Assembly (NCBI GenBank): GCA_025094145.1
Contig: JALLLS010000021.1
Span: forward strand, 124,001 to 188,000
Source: Spinellus fusiger
Lineage: Eukaryota; Mucoromycota; Mucoromycetes; Mucorales; Phycomycetaceae
DNA length: 64,000 nucleotides
Direction: 5' to 3'
The position numbers were made by a program, and so were the translations under genes. Shown here one piece after another: positions 49,566 to 63,318 of this stretch. Every line of letters starts with the position of its first letter. The stretch's first letter is position 1. The notes below the pieces were generated by a model. The model was not told where the DNA came from and did no database searches. It saw only the letters and a program-made list of their open reading frames with translations.

Positions 49566-52110
49566 GAAAGAATAATATTCTGGTGCAAGTAGAAAACAGA
49601 AAGTGAGAAAGTGAGGTCAAGAATTGAGAAAGTAGCAAAAGAAAGAACAAGGTTTTCTCTGTTTTATAGTGATAAGAAGGCTTGAGTTTTTATTTGCTGA
49701 TACTAGAGATATCGATGAAGGGCGAGAATTGTCTATCAAATAGATTTCTTACAATTGAAAATGAGTAGATTTGTGCGATAACCATATTGCCATGTGCGGA
49801 CAATGGAAAGGGGATTCGGGTCTACAATAAAGGAGATACTGAGTCATAAATACTACTACTTGTAGACTTCTGCTGTGTGATAGCCAGGCAAAGTACAGGG
49901 GAGAATGCTAATGACTGCACTTGCTAAACATAACTGTAACTGAATTCTATTAATTTGTTTTTTTCTCTTCCCCATGGGCCATTTCACCCAGATTGGCCGT
50001 TATCTTGTTCTATCATCTCAGCTTCACCCCTTTCCTCATCATCCCATATGACATTTTCAAATCCACAGATTGTATATTGAACTGAAGAGAACACAAACAC
50101 TTGTAAGAAGAATCCAGTCCCACTAGCCAACTTTGACGATCTCAAGTCAATAAATCACTCAATACGTCACAAACAGAGCAAGGCAACTCATACCAATTCT
50201 CTCTTCAGGCTTCAGTCCTTTTAGTCACACCATCTCAAGTCAACAATAGTGTATCAGCCACGTGTGTCTTATAGAAGCCCGTTGCCATTCACCTAGGCTA
50301 AAGAGCTAGGGTGTAAAATAAAGATGATTATGCAAATAGTTCGAGGGATTGCCCTGTGAGTTTTTTGGTTAGAGTTTGTTACCTACAGGCAACAGTAAAA
50401 AGAGAGTAGGTACCTCCGGAAAGAATACAATTAGCAAGATAACTCTTCCACATGGCTATTTTTATAGCTTAGTGTCACTAGGCCCGTACGCTTTTCAGTA
50501 TCACCGACAAGATGCTTGTGCACAAATGTCCCTAATCGCTCTTGAACAACCCAATATTGCCATTTACCAGATAGTCTACAGCTGTCTTTACATGACATAC
50601 TTTATTTATTTATTTTTTTCTTCTTTATTTTTTTTACTGCTAAAGGAAAGATACAAAAGAACCAGGTGTTTACGTGTTAGGGAGATGGTGGGGTTACATT
50701 GATTTAATTCTAGGCAATGTCCATACTTTATATCTATCGTTGTTTGCATTCATATGCTAGTTTAGTCGAGATCTAATGGGGCATCTAATGAACGAACGAT
50801 AGATAGTGTTATTATTATTTATTATTTATTATTTATTATTTATTATTTATTATCTATTATCTATTATCTATTATCTATTATCTATTATCTATTATCTATT
50901 ATCTATTATCTATTATCTATTATCTATTATCTATTATCTATTATCTATTATCTATTATCTATTATCTATTACTGATCATGATCATTGATTTATCATTTTA
51001 CATCTTAATCATCTTGTTCTTTTGAATTACAAAATAACCCTCATGGAAACTAGGACTTTTGTGATACCCTTTCATATACGTATTGCATCACACTATCAAA
51101 AGATTCTTACTACAGTGTTGCCTTCTAGATATTATCTTTGTGTAGCTTGTTTTTATGAATTGGTCTGTGGATATCCTCCGTATCAACCCCCTAAAAATAT
51201 AGTATGTGAATGAAGCTACACGGAAAACATCAAATCTAGTAATTCTCCTAAAATCTATTAAGAAATAAATAATAATAATAAAAGATAACGGACAAAGGAT
51301 CAACAAAAGACTTGATGGCAAATATTCTTTGTTATTGGCATTATTCTCTATTTTCTTGTGGCTGGTAGTATTGATTTTGTTAGGGCATAGTTGAATAACA
51401 GAATGAATAAGCACTCATAGTAAAAATAGGATTGTATTTGAATGTTGGTGATGTAAAACAAATAGTACATTGCCACACTTGAATAAATACTCAACTCAAT
51501 GCAAATGCACAAAGGAAAAACAACAACAAATAAATAAACAGAACTTAAATCCAAAAAAAGAAGAGAATGTCCTCGAATGAAAAGAGAAAAAAAAGGCAAA
51601 TAAATAAGTTTCCATTAAGTATCTTTTACTTTATCAATGATAAGACACTTGTTAGTCTGTAATGAGAAGGTCCTTTATATTTTATTATAATGAGGTCTGT
51701 GGTAATACAATCTACTCTTGTTGGATGAATACTGCCTATAAAAAGGTTATACATTCTATTCTTGTTTATCTGTTCTTGATGTGATATTATTGAACAGTCA
51801 ACTCATCAAATAACTTATCTCTTTTATTGCTTGATCTTATTGTTGTTAAGGGTTATTATTCATACACTGATTATTTCTTACATTATTCAATCATAGAAAA
51901 GAAAGGCTTCTAATAGATAGTTGTGAAATAAAAACAGGTAGCCACCAATAAAAGGTTAGATTGGCACTTTTTATCATGAGATTTTCAAATAACAACCTTT
52001 GTTTGGCTTTGGGCTGAGCTCCTTTTTTTCCCTCAACATCTAGTCCCATGCAATAGATGAGTAGACAGCAAATCAATTTATGTATTTATTTATTATTATT
52101 TTGAATAATA
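49566..52110. other. Intergenic stretch with a heptamer array, no gene seen
   Basis: Includes the upstream region of the zinc-finger gene, which contains a C-rich/A-T mixed promoter-like part up to about 50350. The heptamer repeat is listed separately. Remaining frames (50376-50702, 51088-51414, 51348-51599) show no homology. Confidence 0.5.
50811..50972. repeat. Heptanucleotide array (TTATTTA then TTATCTA)n
   Basis: About five ttattta units followed by about seventeen near-perfect ttatcta units. The switch from one variant to another at about 50850 suggests expansion of a single mutated unit. No spacer structure, so not a CRISPR array. Confidence 0.9.
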
Positions 52111-53310
52111 AAGGCATATGTATTAGTCCAAAATGTTCATAATAAAAGGTTTGTGGAATAATACAAGATTTGGAATGGTTGTTCTTTAAATGACTGTCTA
52201 CAATTTCATTATAAAGATAGTATTCAATACTTTGTGGCAAGGCCTTTATTTTTAATCACAGTGGAGCACCTCCTTAACATTGCTATCGACTCAATTGTCC
52301 AGAAATCCATTTAGGATCTTCTGCTATTTACAACACAAGCATTGTTCAAGTTGCTTTGTATTGGTTATGCTTGTTCGAAGAAGCTCGATCCTTTTTTCAA
52401 GATAAGCCCAGACATGCTCAATTGGGTTAAGAACTGGACTTCATGCAGACCAAGAATCAAAACATTCAATCCTATATCTCTCTTGTTTGCACCATCTACT
52501 ATATGCTCTTGTATGGAAAAGAGCACTGTCTTCTTGGAAGAGCATGGTCTCATTGATGTCCTTTTGCAATTTTTGGAACCATGGAAGAAATTATTTATCA
52601 AGTACATTGATATACTTGTCTTTATCAACTGATCCCTCCAAGAGTACAAGATGTCCTGCACCTCCATATCAAAAGCAACTCCATACCATGACTGAACCCT
52701 TGCCATAATTGTATGTTCTTTGCATATGGCCCTCCTCATACCTTTCATCTCTCTTCCTGATCACTCAAGTCCCTTTATTTACTGCCCACAACTGTAAAAC
52801 GGGACTTATCAGACCAAACAACGTTACTCCACCTCTCCGCTGGCCAATCAGTCTTGTTTTTACACTATTCCAATCGTCTTTGCTTGTAAGTGTCATGCCA
52901 AGTTTTCTTGATGGTGAGCATGAAAAAGAAACCCCGAGCTCATTCATGCATTTTAGAAATGTGCTACGGCAACTATCCATACCTGCATCATTCATATTTT
53001 TAAATGATATGCAATTGTCTGCATAGGGTTTCTGCAAATAGACAAAACGATAGCCAGTTTTGAAGTAGATGACACTTTTTCAGGTCTTCCTGTACGTATT
53101 TTGAGTTGAACCGTGCCTTTGTTTTTATATAATAGGACAATCTATGCTCTTTGGGATATCAAGATCGTCAACAATCTATTGATAAGTAGCATATCTTTTC
53201 CATTGTCCTATGATTTGACCTCTAATAAATATATCATGCTCTCTCATTTTGGTGAGACTCTCTTCATGTTCTTGGCTAACAGTTGGCTGATTTTTATTGT
53301 TTGAATAAAC
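52111..53310 (-). mobile_element. Tc1/mariner relic, family of 3773-5151
   Basis: The minus strand carries the same transposase as 3773-5151 in diverged, broken frames: start region NQPTVSQEHE-like (about 53285-53255), KNMNDAGMDSCRSTFLKCMN (about 52990-52930), VVWSDKSRFTV-like text near 52800, EGHTIMARVQSWYG, and AQFLTQLSMSG-type text near the third catalytic residue. Termini are approximate; no clear TIR was found at either end. Dead. Confidence 0.8.
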
Positions 53311-55283
53311 TGTAAAATAAAAAATCAAACTTGGTTCACTGTCTACTCATTTATTACATGAGACTATAAGACAAGTAAATACTCCCATGTTTTCAAATTC
53401 ATCTGTTATGACCTGAAAATACTACTAGATTGAAGTGCTCTGTTGTTGTGCACCACTCAATCATAAAGTGATTCAAATTTATGATATTTTAATATGTCTC
53501 AGTGTGTATATCCTTTTTATTGGAATATTTTTCTTTTAAGGAAGATATAAATATGAATAATGAATAATGAATTGAGTAACGAAAGTGTCACAGTATGGGA
53601 GGGTGCTTCAGTGCTGAAAAACAATGGGAATGTGTGCAGGCGGAGAATAATTTAAACTCAGAAAGTATATCAATGTCTTGATGGAAACTTGTTATTACAC
53701 ACCTAAAGATTTTTGGGATATAAAAGTAAATACATGGACAATAAAATTACATCATTTCTATAATTGGCTAATGTATTTAAAAAAGGGTATTTTTGCTGTC
53801 TAAATAAACTACTTCAAACTCTGTCTGCCTATCCTAGCAATAGCTACACTATCTTCATAAAGTATTGGTATATCTTTGGGGAAATATAGTATAGAAATGT
53901 AGTATGGTTCAAAAGAGACTTACGTGTATCTTGGTTTAATGCAGTGATAACTACACCGGATTTTTTTTCTGATGTTTTGGTGGGTCAGATACTAGCTAGA
54001 TGTTTGTCTGATTGTTGTTGATTAATAAAGATCAAAATTTTTATTCTAAGAAATAGGATTAAGCTATTGACATTCTGGTTTTTCCACAGCAGGAGTATCT
54101 TCATTTGAATAATAGTTATGCAATACTGGGGTGACTCTGGCTCTTTCCTCAAGGTATCTTGCAAACCTTTGATTTTAAACACAGTTCCATAGAAGGTGAG
54201 TTTTTTCTTTTACGTAAAAGGAAGGAGATATCCCTACCTAAAAGCCAGAAAAATCTCCTGGTGTGTAGAATAGTGTATACAAACATAAGACCGGGGATTT
54301 CATTAGATAAATATCTTTAAGGAAAATAGATTAAGCAATCATACTTTTTGAGATGTCTAGTGGGTCAACACGGTTATTTGAGTAAAATGCCCCAGGCCAT
54401 GCTTGGGTGCCTTTCAATAGAAGGGTTCTAGTAATAAGAATATCTTTTTATCATTAATATGTCATTAATAAAGAAACAAGTCTTAAATTTGCTCTACTCA
54501 GTCAAAGTGCATACTTAATAAGGACCAAAGGAGATCATGAGAAACTATACAAAAGATGATCTTTTTGGTAATGTCATTTCTCCCATCATTAATTAGACAG
54601 ACTCTTTTATTTATTTATTAGTTTGATATAGTAAGACAGTGAGGCCACATTGTTTTATTAGTAAGAAATATCAGACTCAATACGAACATAACTATGAGTA
54701 TAGATCCAATATAAAAATCTAATGTCAAGCAAGTAAATGAGTTTATGTGTCTTTTATAGCCTACATTACTATGGATACTCCATCATTTAAATATCAATAG
54801 AGACTTAACATAGAGTGTCGTTTCTTTTATCACTTCAATTGTACTAGTTATCTTATAAAACTACTTTATAGTTATCTATGTTCCTATACATTTAACATAA
54901 TAAAGCTTAACGGGAAAATATTTGAGTCATTCTATTCCAAATGAAAGAATAAAGAATCGTCAATAACGATCACCAAGAGCAATCTCCATCTATTATCCAT
55001 GGCCTACTCACCAATGCCTATTTATTAAAAATAATAACAGTCCTATAATTAAGCTTGTGCTCTGTTGTTTATCAAATACATTATAACATTGATGTTGTTT
55101 TTCTTAGCTAGTCTATCTGAATTTCATAACATAACAGTTGTTATAACTTTAAAGTTATCTTTTTTTTTGCTCATCAAAGCAAACAAATCACTTTTTATCT
55201 CTGAGTTATTTTTTCTTTCAATAAAAGCGCCACAGATGCTTTGTGCCTTTATTTTTCTCTTTTCTTTTTGTTTATCCATCCCC
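53311..55283. other. Intergenic stretch with a weak Tc1 relic
   Basis: About 53580-53720 reads, with frameshifts, as VTVWEGAS...GNV...NSEKYINVLMET on the plus strand, resembling the centre of a Tc1 transposase. The remainder is AT-rich with no gene recognised. Confidence 0.45.
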
Positions 55284-58200
55284 ATGTTAAATGTTGATGG
55301 TCGAGAATGGCCAACTGTGAACCTGGATTCTTATGTCTATGACTGTGATAGCACCATGGTAATACTAGCCACTGTGTCATACTATAGCCTGGGGAGACTG
55401 ATATTAGCTTTATAACAGACAAAACCCGAGAAAAATGATACAACACCTCCACTTTTGTCCAAGCGCAAACGAAAAGACTCTTATTCTAAAGTGTATACCG
55501 AAAAGAAAGTCATTGATCTGCTCACTAGGAATGAGGGCGAAGAGAGGGCAGAGTTCTTCCTTGACGACTTTATATTCTACAGGGCTAAACGTGGAGCACT
55601 GTGTTCTCTTACGGCCATTTATTCATCCATAAAGTTTGATGGAATAATCACAAGGTTGCAAGAGAATGCTGCCCATGTGGGTAGTGTCAGAGTGATGGAT
55701 TTCACTTTGACAGATATGGAGTTAAATAATAAGCAACCAAAAATATGGGTCAAAAGTGCTACAAATAAACATCAGGTTTACTATCTACTGAGAAGCCCTG
55801 CAGAAAAATATATTTCTTTATGGAAAGAGTTTGAACAGGGAGTTCAACTATTAAAAATAGTATTGTAAGTGTAGAATAGAACAAGACAGGAAAGAAAGAA
55901 AGAAAGAAAAACTATTATTTACCTGGAAGATATCTTTCTCTCTAGGCACTATCTTGAAGCCTATCCAAATGCAATATTAGCTGATACAAAACCAGCCGGG
56001 TCATTGAATCTATTTATTGCTAAACATTTTGCAGACACATGTAAGACTGATGATAATGGGATGCACTGCAATTTTGATGTAAAAATGATTCTTCTTTAGT
56101 ATGGACAAAACGTAACCTGCACAGTTATATTATTACTCATGCACCGTTCATTATTACACAAATTTGTTACGTGGTAATAACTTGGATGAAGATTAGTTCC
56201 TAGCAGAGAACTAACTCTCTTTCTTGTAGCTACCAGATGTCCCTAGTGCTGTTTCAAGACATTCTTTTTGGGATAGTAAGGTATTCTCTATAGAACCCAT
56301 GATGCTGATCTTATTCTAGCTTATTATTTCAATAGATTACGAACCAAGATCACAGGCAATGTAAGTGGATGAAAAGAAATAGAGAGTAGACTGTTTGCTT
56401 AAAAGTCTATTTGAATTCAATGGAACACACCAACTAGTTTAAACCTTTTCCACTGGATGAAGATGAAAAGACTATCATAACACCCTTAGTCAACAAGTAC
56501 TTTGGTTTCATTTTTGGACAATTCTCAGCCATTGTCAGACCAGAAAGTAAGATGAAGCAGGCTATCTGTATTTCTCAATCCATTTGTTTAGAACTACCAA
56601 AAATAAACATAAAGCAATTGCATGAAATATCAGCAATAGTCATTGATAACAAAAATACCAAGTTAATTGAATTGAACAAGCATAAAGTAGTGAACACAAA
56701 GCTATGGTACTTGGACAATCCACAATACAGATACAAAGATCGTTCACTCTATGGCAAGGTCATTATAGATGGTGTATCATTTATGATCGGAGACTGTGTT
56801 CAGCTGAAAGACAATAATCAGAATAGATGCATTGTGTAAGAAAACTCACCGAGAAAAGAGGGCAACTAACCTGTTTTCTAGACGTATTACCTCCATCTAT
56901 CTTATCCATGGAAAAGAACCCGAGATTTCAATCAACTGGTTATACAATAGACAAAATACAGTGCTTGGTACACCAGAAGGCGAAGATATTCTTTGCTCAG
57001 ATAAAGAACTTTGGTACACTCATCACTGTGAATGCAGTTCAGAAACAACGATACCCATCTCTAGTATCGTACGAAAAGTAAGCGTTAGCTTTCGAAAGAG
57101 CTCATGTCTGCGTAAGTTTTTCAATAGATTTGATGTACTGGACCCAATACTTATTTCTTATATAGCCAAACCATACCACTATTTCTGTAGAAGCTTTTAC
57201 TGTCATTTAAAGGCCTGGTTTGAAGACCTTGGCGATGAACAGCTATCCATAAAAAAACAATGTCAATGCAAACCGCGCTCAACCAAAGAATCTCTCAAGA
57301 AGTTTCAAAAGCTCAAACCTAGAGAGCTTATTCATATAGCTGGGCCCAACGACTTATTGGTTCTCCATGAAATAGTAGATATGACCTCCAACACTGTTAG
57401 TTTGCGTGCTTGGACACTTTTTGATCAACTTCCTTCTAATATTAAGTCAATATGTTCTCCCCATGGAGACCGTCGACTTTATAATGAAGTTGTTTACACC
57501 GATACTGTCATTACCTTTAATGTTATATCTTTTATTAAAAATATGACATGGGAGAAGATAGATACAGTTCATCTACAATTCTGTGAACCGACAGTTCATC
57601 TACCAAACAATATAGCACACAATGGTGCAGGACATCATGTAAGGCATTAACTATAGCTGAACAAGTAACTTATCATTCATTGGTGTACAGTACTATTTCA
57701 ATAAGCAATATAATGCCACAAAAAACATTCTAAGTCCTTTATCAAATCACGACCATTGGACTAAACTGTACCCATCCTGGAAACCTAACGTTAAGAAGTT
57801 AGCCACACTTGATCTCTTTTGTGGTAGTGGTAATTTTGCAAGAGGTGTAGAAGACTCGGGGTATGCAGAGACCCGCTGGTAATGGACCCTACTCTCCAAC
57901 AAACATAACTATCCAACTCATATGTCTTATAGGGCAGTAGATGTGGATGAGATAGCTTTGGAAACATATTCAGTCAATTCGAATACACCTCATACAATTC
58001 ACAACGAGAGTGTGAATAGTTTATTAAAGAACACCATTCTTGGAAACCCTCCACCAAACTGGCCAACAAAGGTAATACATGGCATTTTATCTTTGGAGGT
58101 GAATTAATGATGGTCTCCAGGGAGAGGTTGACTTTATTATTGCAGGTAACCCATGCCAAGGCTTCAGTCGCATGAATAACCATATAGGAGATGCAGCATC

Positions 58201-59529
58201 CATTAAGAAAAGGTAACTATTTAGACCTTTGACTTTATTTAATCTCTCTATTCTCTTAAAATAAGCTCTCTCTTAGCAAGTGTATGTTCCTATGTAGACT
58301 ACTACCGTCCACGCTATTTCTTGATAGAGAACGTAGCCAACTTGGTTAGATTTCAATATAAAGGATTTGGTGCCTTGGGAAATACTATACACCCTTTCAA
58401 ACAGACGATCGATCTATTTGTTGCTATGGGTTATCAAATTCGTTGGGGAGTATTAGATGCTGCTTCCTATGGTCTCCCACAGGTACCCAACTGACTCTAA
58501 TGAATATACAATTAACCTGGTTTCTTTTTATAGACACGCCACCGTGTATTTATCTGGGGTGCAGGTAAAGAGGAAGAATGAGAAGAATGAGACCACAACA
58601 AAGCAAGACTAATTCAAATAAGCACACGGAGAGGCTTTGCCTAATCTACCAATAAGTTCACATTTTATAACTAGACTTGGTGTCTGGGGATCTGGTATTG
58701 ATTTACCCAGTGGTGTTCGCTCTGTTGGCATACAATTTGCAAAGCACTATGCCTTTCCAAAATCAACCATCCGGAAATCAGTGGATGATCTACCCAGTAT
58801 AGGGAATGGGGAAAGAAGAGTGAGTGTATTAAATTAAGCAGATGTATATTAACTTCTATTCTCTCTCTATTCTTTGGTTTTTCTTTCTTTAGTTTGATAC
58901 TTGTTTAGTAGATCACTATACTAAAACACTACCTCATGATGTACAGAGAATTGTGGATCTTCTTCCTACTGAGCCTATTTGCTCAGGCTTAGTCACTCTT
59001 ATGAATCTCTACCCGTTGCATCCTTATCTTACATCAAAGTAGGTTTAAAGTATAAGATATAATTTGGATAGTCTATTGATGTTTTACACCTATAGGTACA
59101 CTGAAAGGTAGTTTCATAATAAGCTTATATTGGAAGAGATACACCAAATAATATGATCTTTGTAGATTGAGGAGACTTCAGAAAAAAAATCCTAAACTTA
59201 AGATCCGTGACTTAACACGCATTAATCCTGATGCGACCATAGGTACTCTGACCACTATAGTAAATTATCGTGGAGTTCAAGCTACACCTGTTGTGCACTA
59301 TTGTGAACCACGTATATTGTCTGTAAGAGAATGTGCAAGAGCTCAAGGTAAGGTTGATAGAGCAAGAAATGGCCGGATAATAATAATGACGATAATAACA
59401 ATTTCTTTTTGCTTAGGTTTTCTGGATACCGATATTATCATAGGAAGTATTCATGATCAAGGAAGAATTATAGGGAATGCTGTTGCTCGTCCTGTAGCCT
59501 TTGCTCTAGCCCTGAATTTGAAGCTATGA
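55284..59529 (+). CDS. Cytosine-5 DNA methyltransferase, DIM-2/DNMT1 type with BAH domain
   Basis: Model, 18 exons: 55284-55358, 55419-55864, 55946-56040, 56100-56173, 56230-56275, 56320-56360, 56438-56835, 56882-57638, 57691-57860, 57933-58071, 58121-58212, 58266-58482, 58534-58564, 58623-58819, 58893-59038, 59096-59107, 59166-59347, 59417-59529; 1076 aa. Transfers methyl from S-adenosylmethionine to C5 of cytosine in DNA. N-terminal half: replication-foci-like region, then at least one BAH domain (VIIDGVSFMIGDCVQLKD to IYLIHGKEPEISINWLY). Catalytic half: motif I DLFCGSGNFARGVED (about 686), IV GNPCQGFSR (Cys about 759), VI LIENVANL, VIII QTRHRVFIWGA, target recognition region, X GRIIGNAVARP. 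The GNF.RG variant of motif I and VCSYVDYYRPRYFLIENV favour DIM-2 over DNMT1. All catalytic motifs look intact. Exon 16 is only 12 nt and frame-neutral, so it is tentative. Confidence 0.92.
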
Positions 59530-60247
59530 TCATTTATATTGATGCTGATAATGACCACGCTTCCTTTAGCTTAGATAAATGCAAAGGCCTCTATAAACAA
59601 TCATCTATTAAGAAATACTAAATAACTTTTTATGAATCATGGTATTGTATATATTTTGTAGAATCTATTTATTATCTGAATAAGCTCACCATGAAAATAG
59701 ACAAAATATTTGTTAAAAATTGCTTTTTTGGATTGTCAGTAATTGGTATCTTGATATATGCAATGTATTTTCATTCCATTATTCATTCTGCTAATGTAAA
59801 CCTCATCAAATGAAATCACTATCTATACTAAAATTTGTATTCCAAAGAGTATCATTTGCTACCCATTGATGTAGTTGACTTGTGTGAACGCTCAAACTTA
59901 TTTCTTGTAGGTATGAATGATTAGTCGCTGGCCCCGATTGCTTTATAGAAACTGATAATGTACATTAGATTATAGTAAGAGAAAATTAAGTTTTAATGCA
60001 TAGTATAAGCCAAATACCATGTTTCAATACTTTAGCGATCAAATTTTCCACAAGATTTATTAAATTTAATGTATTCTATTAAATCCTAATGGCTCACTCA
60101 AATCCAAAGCAGTTCTTAAGAAAGTATGTTTGACTTGAACAAAAAATGTCAAACACAATAATGTTAGTCTCAATACTTATACAATTCATTGTAGCCTATA
60201 TACAATCTATCAAGTAGAGCTCTGGCATCCAAACACATATACACATA
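59530..60247. other. Convergent 3' region, DNA methyltransferase / HECT ligase
   Basis: 718 nt AT-rich DNA between convergent stop codons. Nothing coding is seen. Confidence 0.6.
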
Positions 60248-63204
60248 TCATATCATGCCAAATCCTTCCGAGTTGCTGATACTCGTTAGCAATCGCTCTC
60301 GCAGTTTCTCCTTGCTACTGTATTCACAAAGAAGCAACACATTGTAGCAAGTGTGTGATGTTGGTAATCTATAACAAAGAATAGAGTGTTAATCGGTATC
60401 CTTTACTACCAATATCCCATTTTACCTATCAGAGTCACCACCGTTCTTTGCAATTACAAATTGTAATTTACTCAAGCCCCCAATAGGTGCCTAATAAAGA
60501 TATGGTTAGCACTGCTATTCACCTTTATAACATTCTATTTCTCATCTCTACATACACGATCAGATCCTGTAGCAAAGAAAAGTAACTTTTTCTTTTCATG
60601 GTAAGAAAATGCATGAACAATTTCCCAAAAATATCTAGGTGAGAATAAATAATGCTTATTAGTATTCTTTTCATAGTGCAAGGCTTACTTGATGATAGGA
60701 GATTCATTTGTCCAACCACCATCATAGACAGTTGACTTTTCTAATGCTTCAAAATCCAAATCAGAACATCCACATATAAGTTGCTCTATTTCTTCAGGTC
60801 TAAAGATCTAAGATACAGTTTTAGTATATATAAAATAAAAATAAAAATAAATAAACTGTTTATGAATCAAAAGAAGAAAAAAGAGTATACCTTGATAGCG
60901 CTGTCTTGACAAACAAGTCTGAACCCTTGAACAAATGCTGAAAACGATTTTTCTATTGATGTCTCAAGTACGAACTTTATGTAGAGTTTTACAAATTCTG
61001 AATACATTGGTGTTAATATCATCTTACCCTAAACATCCCTCACCTTCTCTATTATCTCTTGTCAGTAGAATACTGGATCCTGATGGTTTAAGATCGTAGG
61101 TATGAACATTCCCGCATGATCTTATATCTACTTGAAAGTATCGTTCATATTCTGACTCAACTACCCCATCAAAACTAAGTAGTCGCTCAAGTCCTTTTCC
61201 TAGGCTCTATTGAACATTTAGTATTATGTATAGCATGTACCAATCTTACAGGATCAAGCTGCTTTAGGTCTTCAAGATCCACATCTACATTCATTAGCTT
61301 TTTATACAAAGCCCGGGGGAAATGTATATCAAGTATAACACTGTTATACACTGCTAGTCCAAGAAGTAAACCAGCTAGTCTGTACTCTTGAAGTGCATGA
61401 TCATCCAAGTTGGGATTTGTACTAAACCAATACAGTCTTGACTCATCATTAAAGCTAAACATATCTGTAGTCCCATCTGTTTAGATCATTGACAGTACAA
61501 CAGTATATTACCCCCACTTACCATATTTCAAATCAAAGAGTTCACGGACAATCAATTGAAAGAATTCTTTCTGAACACCTCCTTCATCTACGCCTTCCTC
61601 ACCCACAAATTGAACACGTAGCTGCTTCTTGAGATCGTGGATAGATTTGGTATATAGCTATAGTCAGACTGCTGTTAGAAAGAGAACGGGGTATTTATTA
61701 TTTCACCAGTGTTTTACTTGCCTGTTGTAGTGCGTCCGATATAATATGATCTCTTCGTATTTCTAATACAAGGTAAGGGCTGTTGACACCTGTTATATAT
61801 ATATAAATATAAACAAAGATACTAATAAGCTCACTACTACTTTTTTAATACTAGACATTTGAATAAAACATAGATACAAACCTTGCAAAAGTGTACGGAA
61901 GAAAGCATCTTGAAGCTCGTGTCGCATCTGGAATACACTCTCTACTTTAAGGATGTCTGCTTTCACTGCTGGATTAAGTATAAATGAATAATCACAAAAT
62001 GAAAATCTATATCAATAGGCAATATACTTTAGTATCATGTATAAAATAATAATAAAAAGAGGATATCCAAGATCCATGTAAATTACCCTTTGTGATCCTT
62101 AAAGTTAGGAAAGTCTTCTTTAATCTCGAGGTTTTCATTGACAGTGTCGTTATAAAAATCAGCATAGGATACAAAGTGATGTTGTTCATTGAACCTGTCT
62201 ATAAGAGGTAAACTTGAGTTTATTTTCTATTTTTATTTGTCGTATTGCTATAGTACCCTTTCTCTATGAATAAAGACTGTACTTACATAGCATAGCAAGA
62301 CAGCGTGTAGCATCTATCACTGCTGGATTTGAATTGGGAGTTAAGCTTGTTTCTGGTAAACGGCGGGTAGATGCATCACTTTCTGAGGGTTGAGACATGC
62401 AGTTGCGAACTACGTTATGGAACAAGTCTAGAAGGAAGCTGAAAGTGTCTTTGGACAATTTTTCTGAAGAGCTGCGTGATAAGGTACTGTCTTCAATAAG
62501 ATAAATGCAAAGTACATCCTGTAAAGTATGACAGAGGCTAGCAATAACTCCACATAGATTGATTGTCATTGTTGTTGATATTTCTCTCTCAAATAAAACA
62601 CACTAGGAGTTGGTCCGTAATTCATTAACAACCACACTGGAAATTGAGAAATTACCTGAAAAATGATGACGAGAGAGTTTAGCTGTAGTAAGGTGTATGT
62701 CCTGTCTTTATCTTTTGCGCAATCAAGAAGCAGTTCATTAACACACTTAAAAACAGCCTCGAATATAGAACTTGGACACTAATAAGACGATTCGTATTAT
62801 TATTCATTCCCTAGACTGTGAAAATGACTATGCTTACCTCTGTCTGTAATAATGTAAGGGTTTGGTTGAGTTCGTGTTTGTCTACTGGGCAAATCATACT
62901 GTTTTCTTTTGAATTCTAGCACATAGAAAACATTGTATAAGCTAACAGAAGTACATATGCTTTATGTATATTTATATTTTACGTTTAAGAAGCTCATGCT
63001 CAAGGCATCAAGATCAGTAAAGATCGATTGTACATAGTGTTCCAGGGGCTCCCAGTCTTTTCTTGTCTTACATTTGTAATACAGATCAAAAACAGAGTCT
63101 TTATTTGCAGAGCCTTTATGAAGATTGTATGTGTTTACATCAAATGGACGAATGGGTTGTAAGCTGTGAGCTCCAGTCATTGGTAACAAGCGTAGAGATT
63201 GCAT
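60248..63204 (-). CDS. HECT-type E3 ubiquitin ligase, HECTD2/UBE3A-like
   Basis: Model, minus strand, 15 exons: 63204-62983, 62915-62838, 62778-62656, 62602-62287, 62198-62087, 62006-61882, 61789-61722, 61657-61522, 61476-61250, 61206-61044, 60997-60891, 60807-60689, 60634-60556, 60490-60426, 60368-60248; 686 aa. Transfers ubiquitin through a thioester Cys. The HECT domain (about 330-686) shows [80 protein letters not shown], and the active site [12 protein letters not shown] (Cys about 654), ending EGFGMI. The N-terminal ~300 residues are helical without C2, WW or zinc-finger modules, matching HECTD2-like rather than NEDD4. Intron 7 (61721-61658) has a GC donor after CAACAG. The start ATG may not be the true one, but the 114-nt gap to the divergent gene limits extension. 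Confidence 0.92.
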
Positions 63205-63318
63205 GGACGGAGAAATAGCCAATGTGTGTCGGAGATAAATAAAAAGTCACAAAATGCAGAGAAAATGGTGTGATAATCTCCGCCCAATCTCACTTTTTTA
63301 ACAACTCTCAGTCACCTA
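63205..63318. promoter_or_regulatory. Very short divergent promoter (114 nt)
   Basis: Only 114 nt lie between the ATG of the HECT gene and that of the gene starting at 63319. Includes ataaataaaaag and gtgtgataatctccgccca; the gataa core may be a GATA-factor site. Co-regulation is an inference. Confidence 0.5.

Noticed and set aside
50811..50972. Regular repeat array considered as CRISPR
   Set aside because: Uniform 7-nt units without spacers, in a eukaryotic genome: a satellite-like microsatellite.
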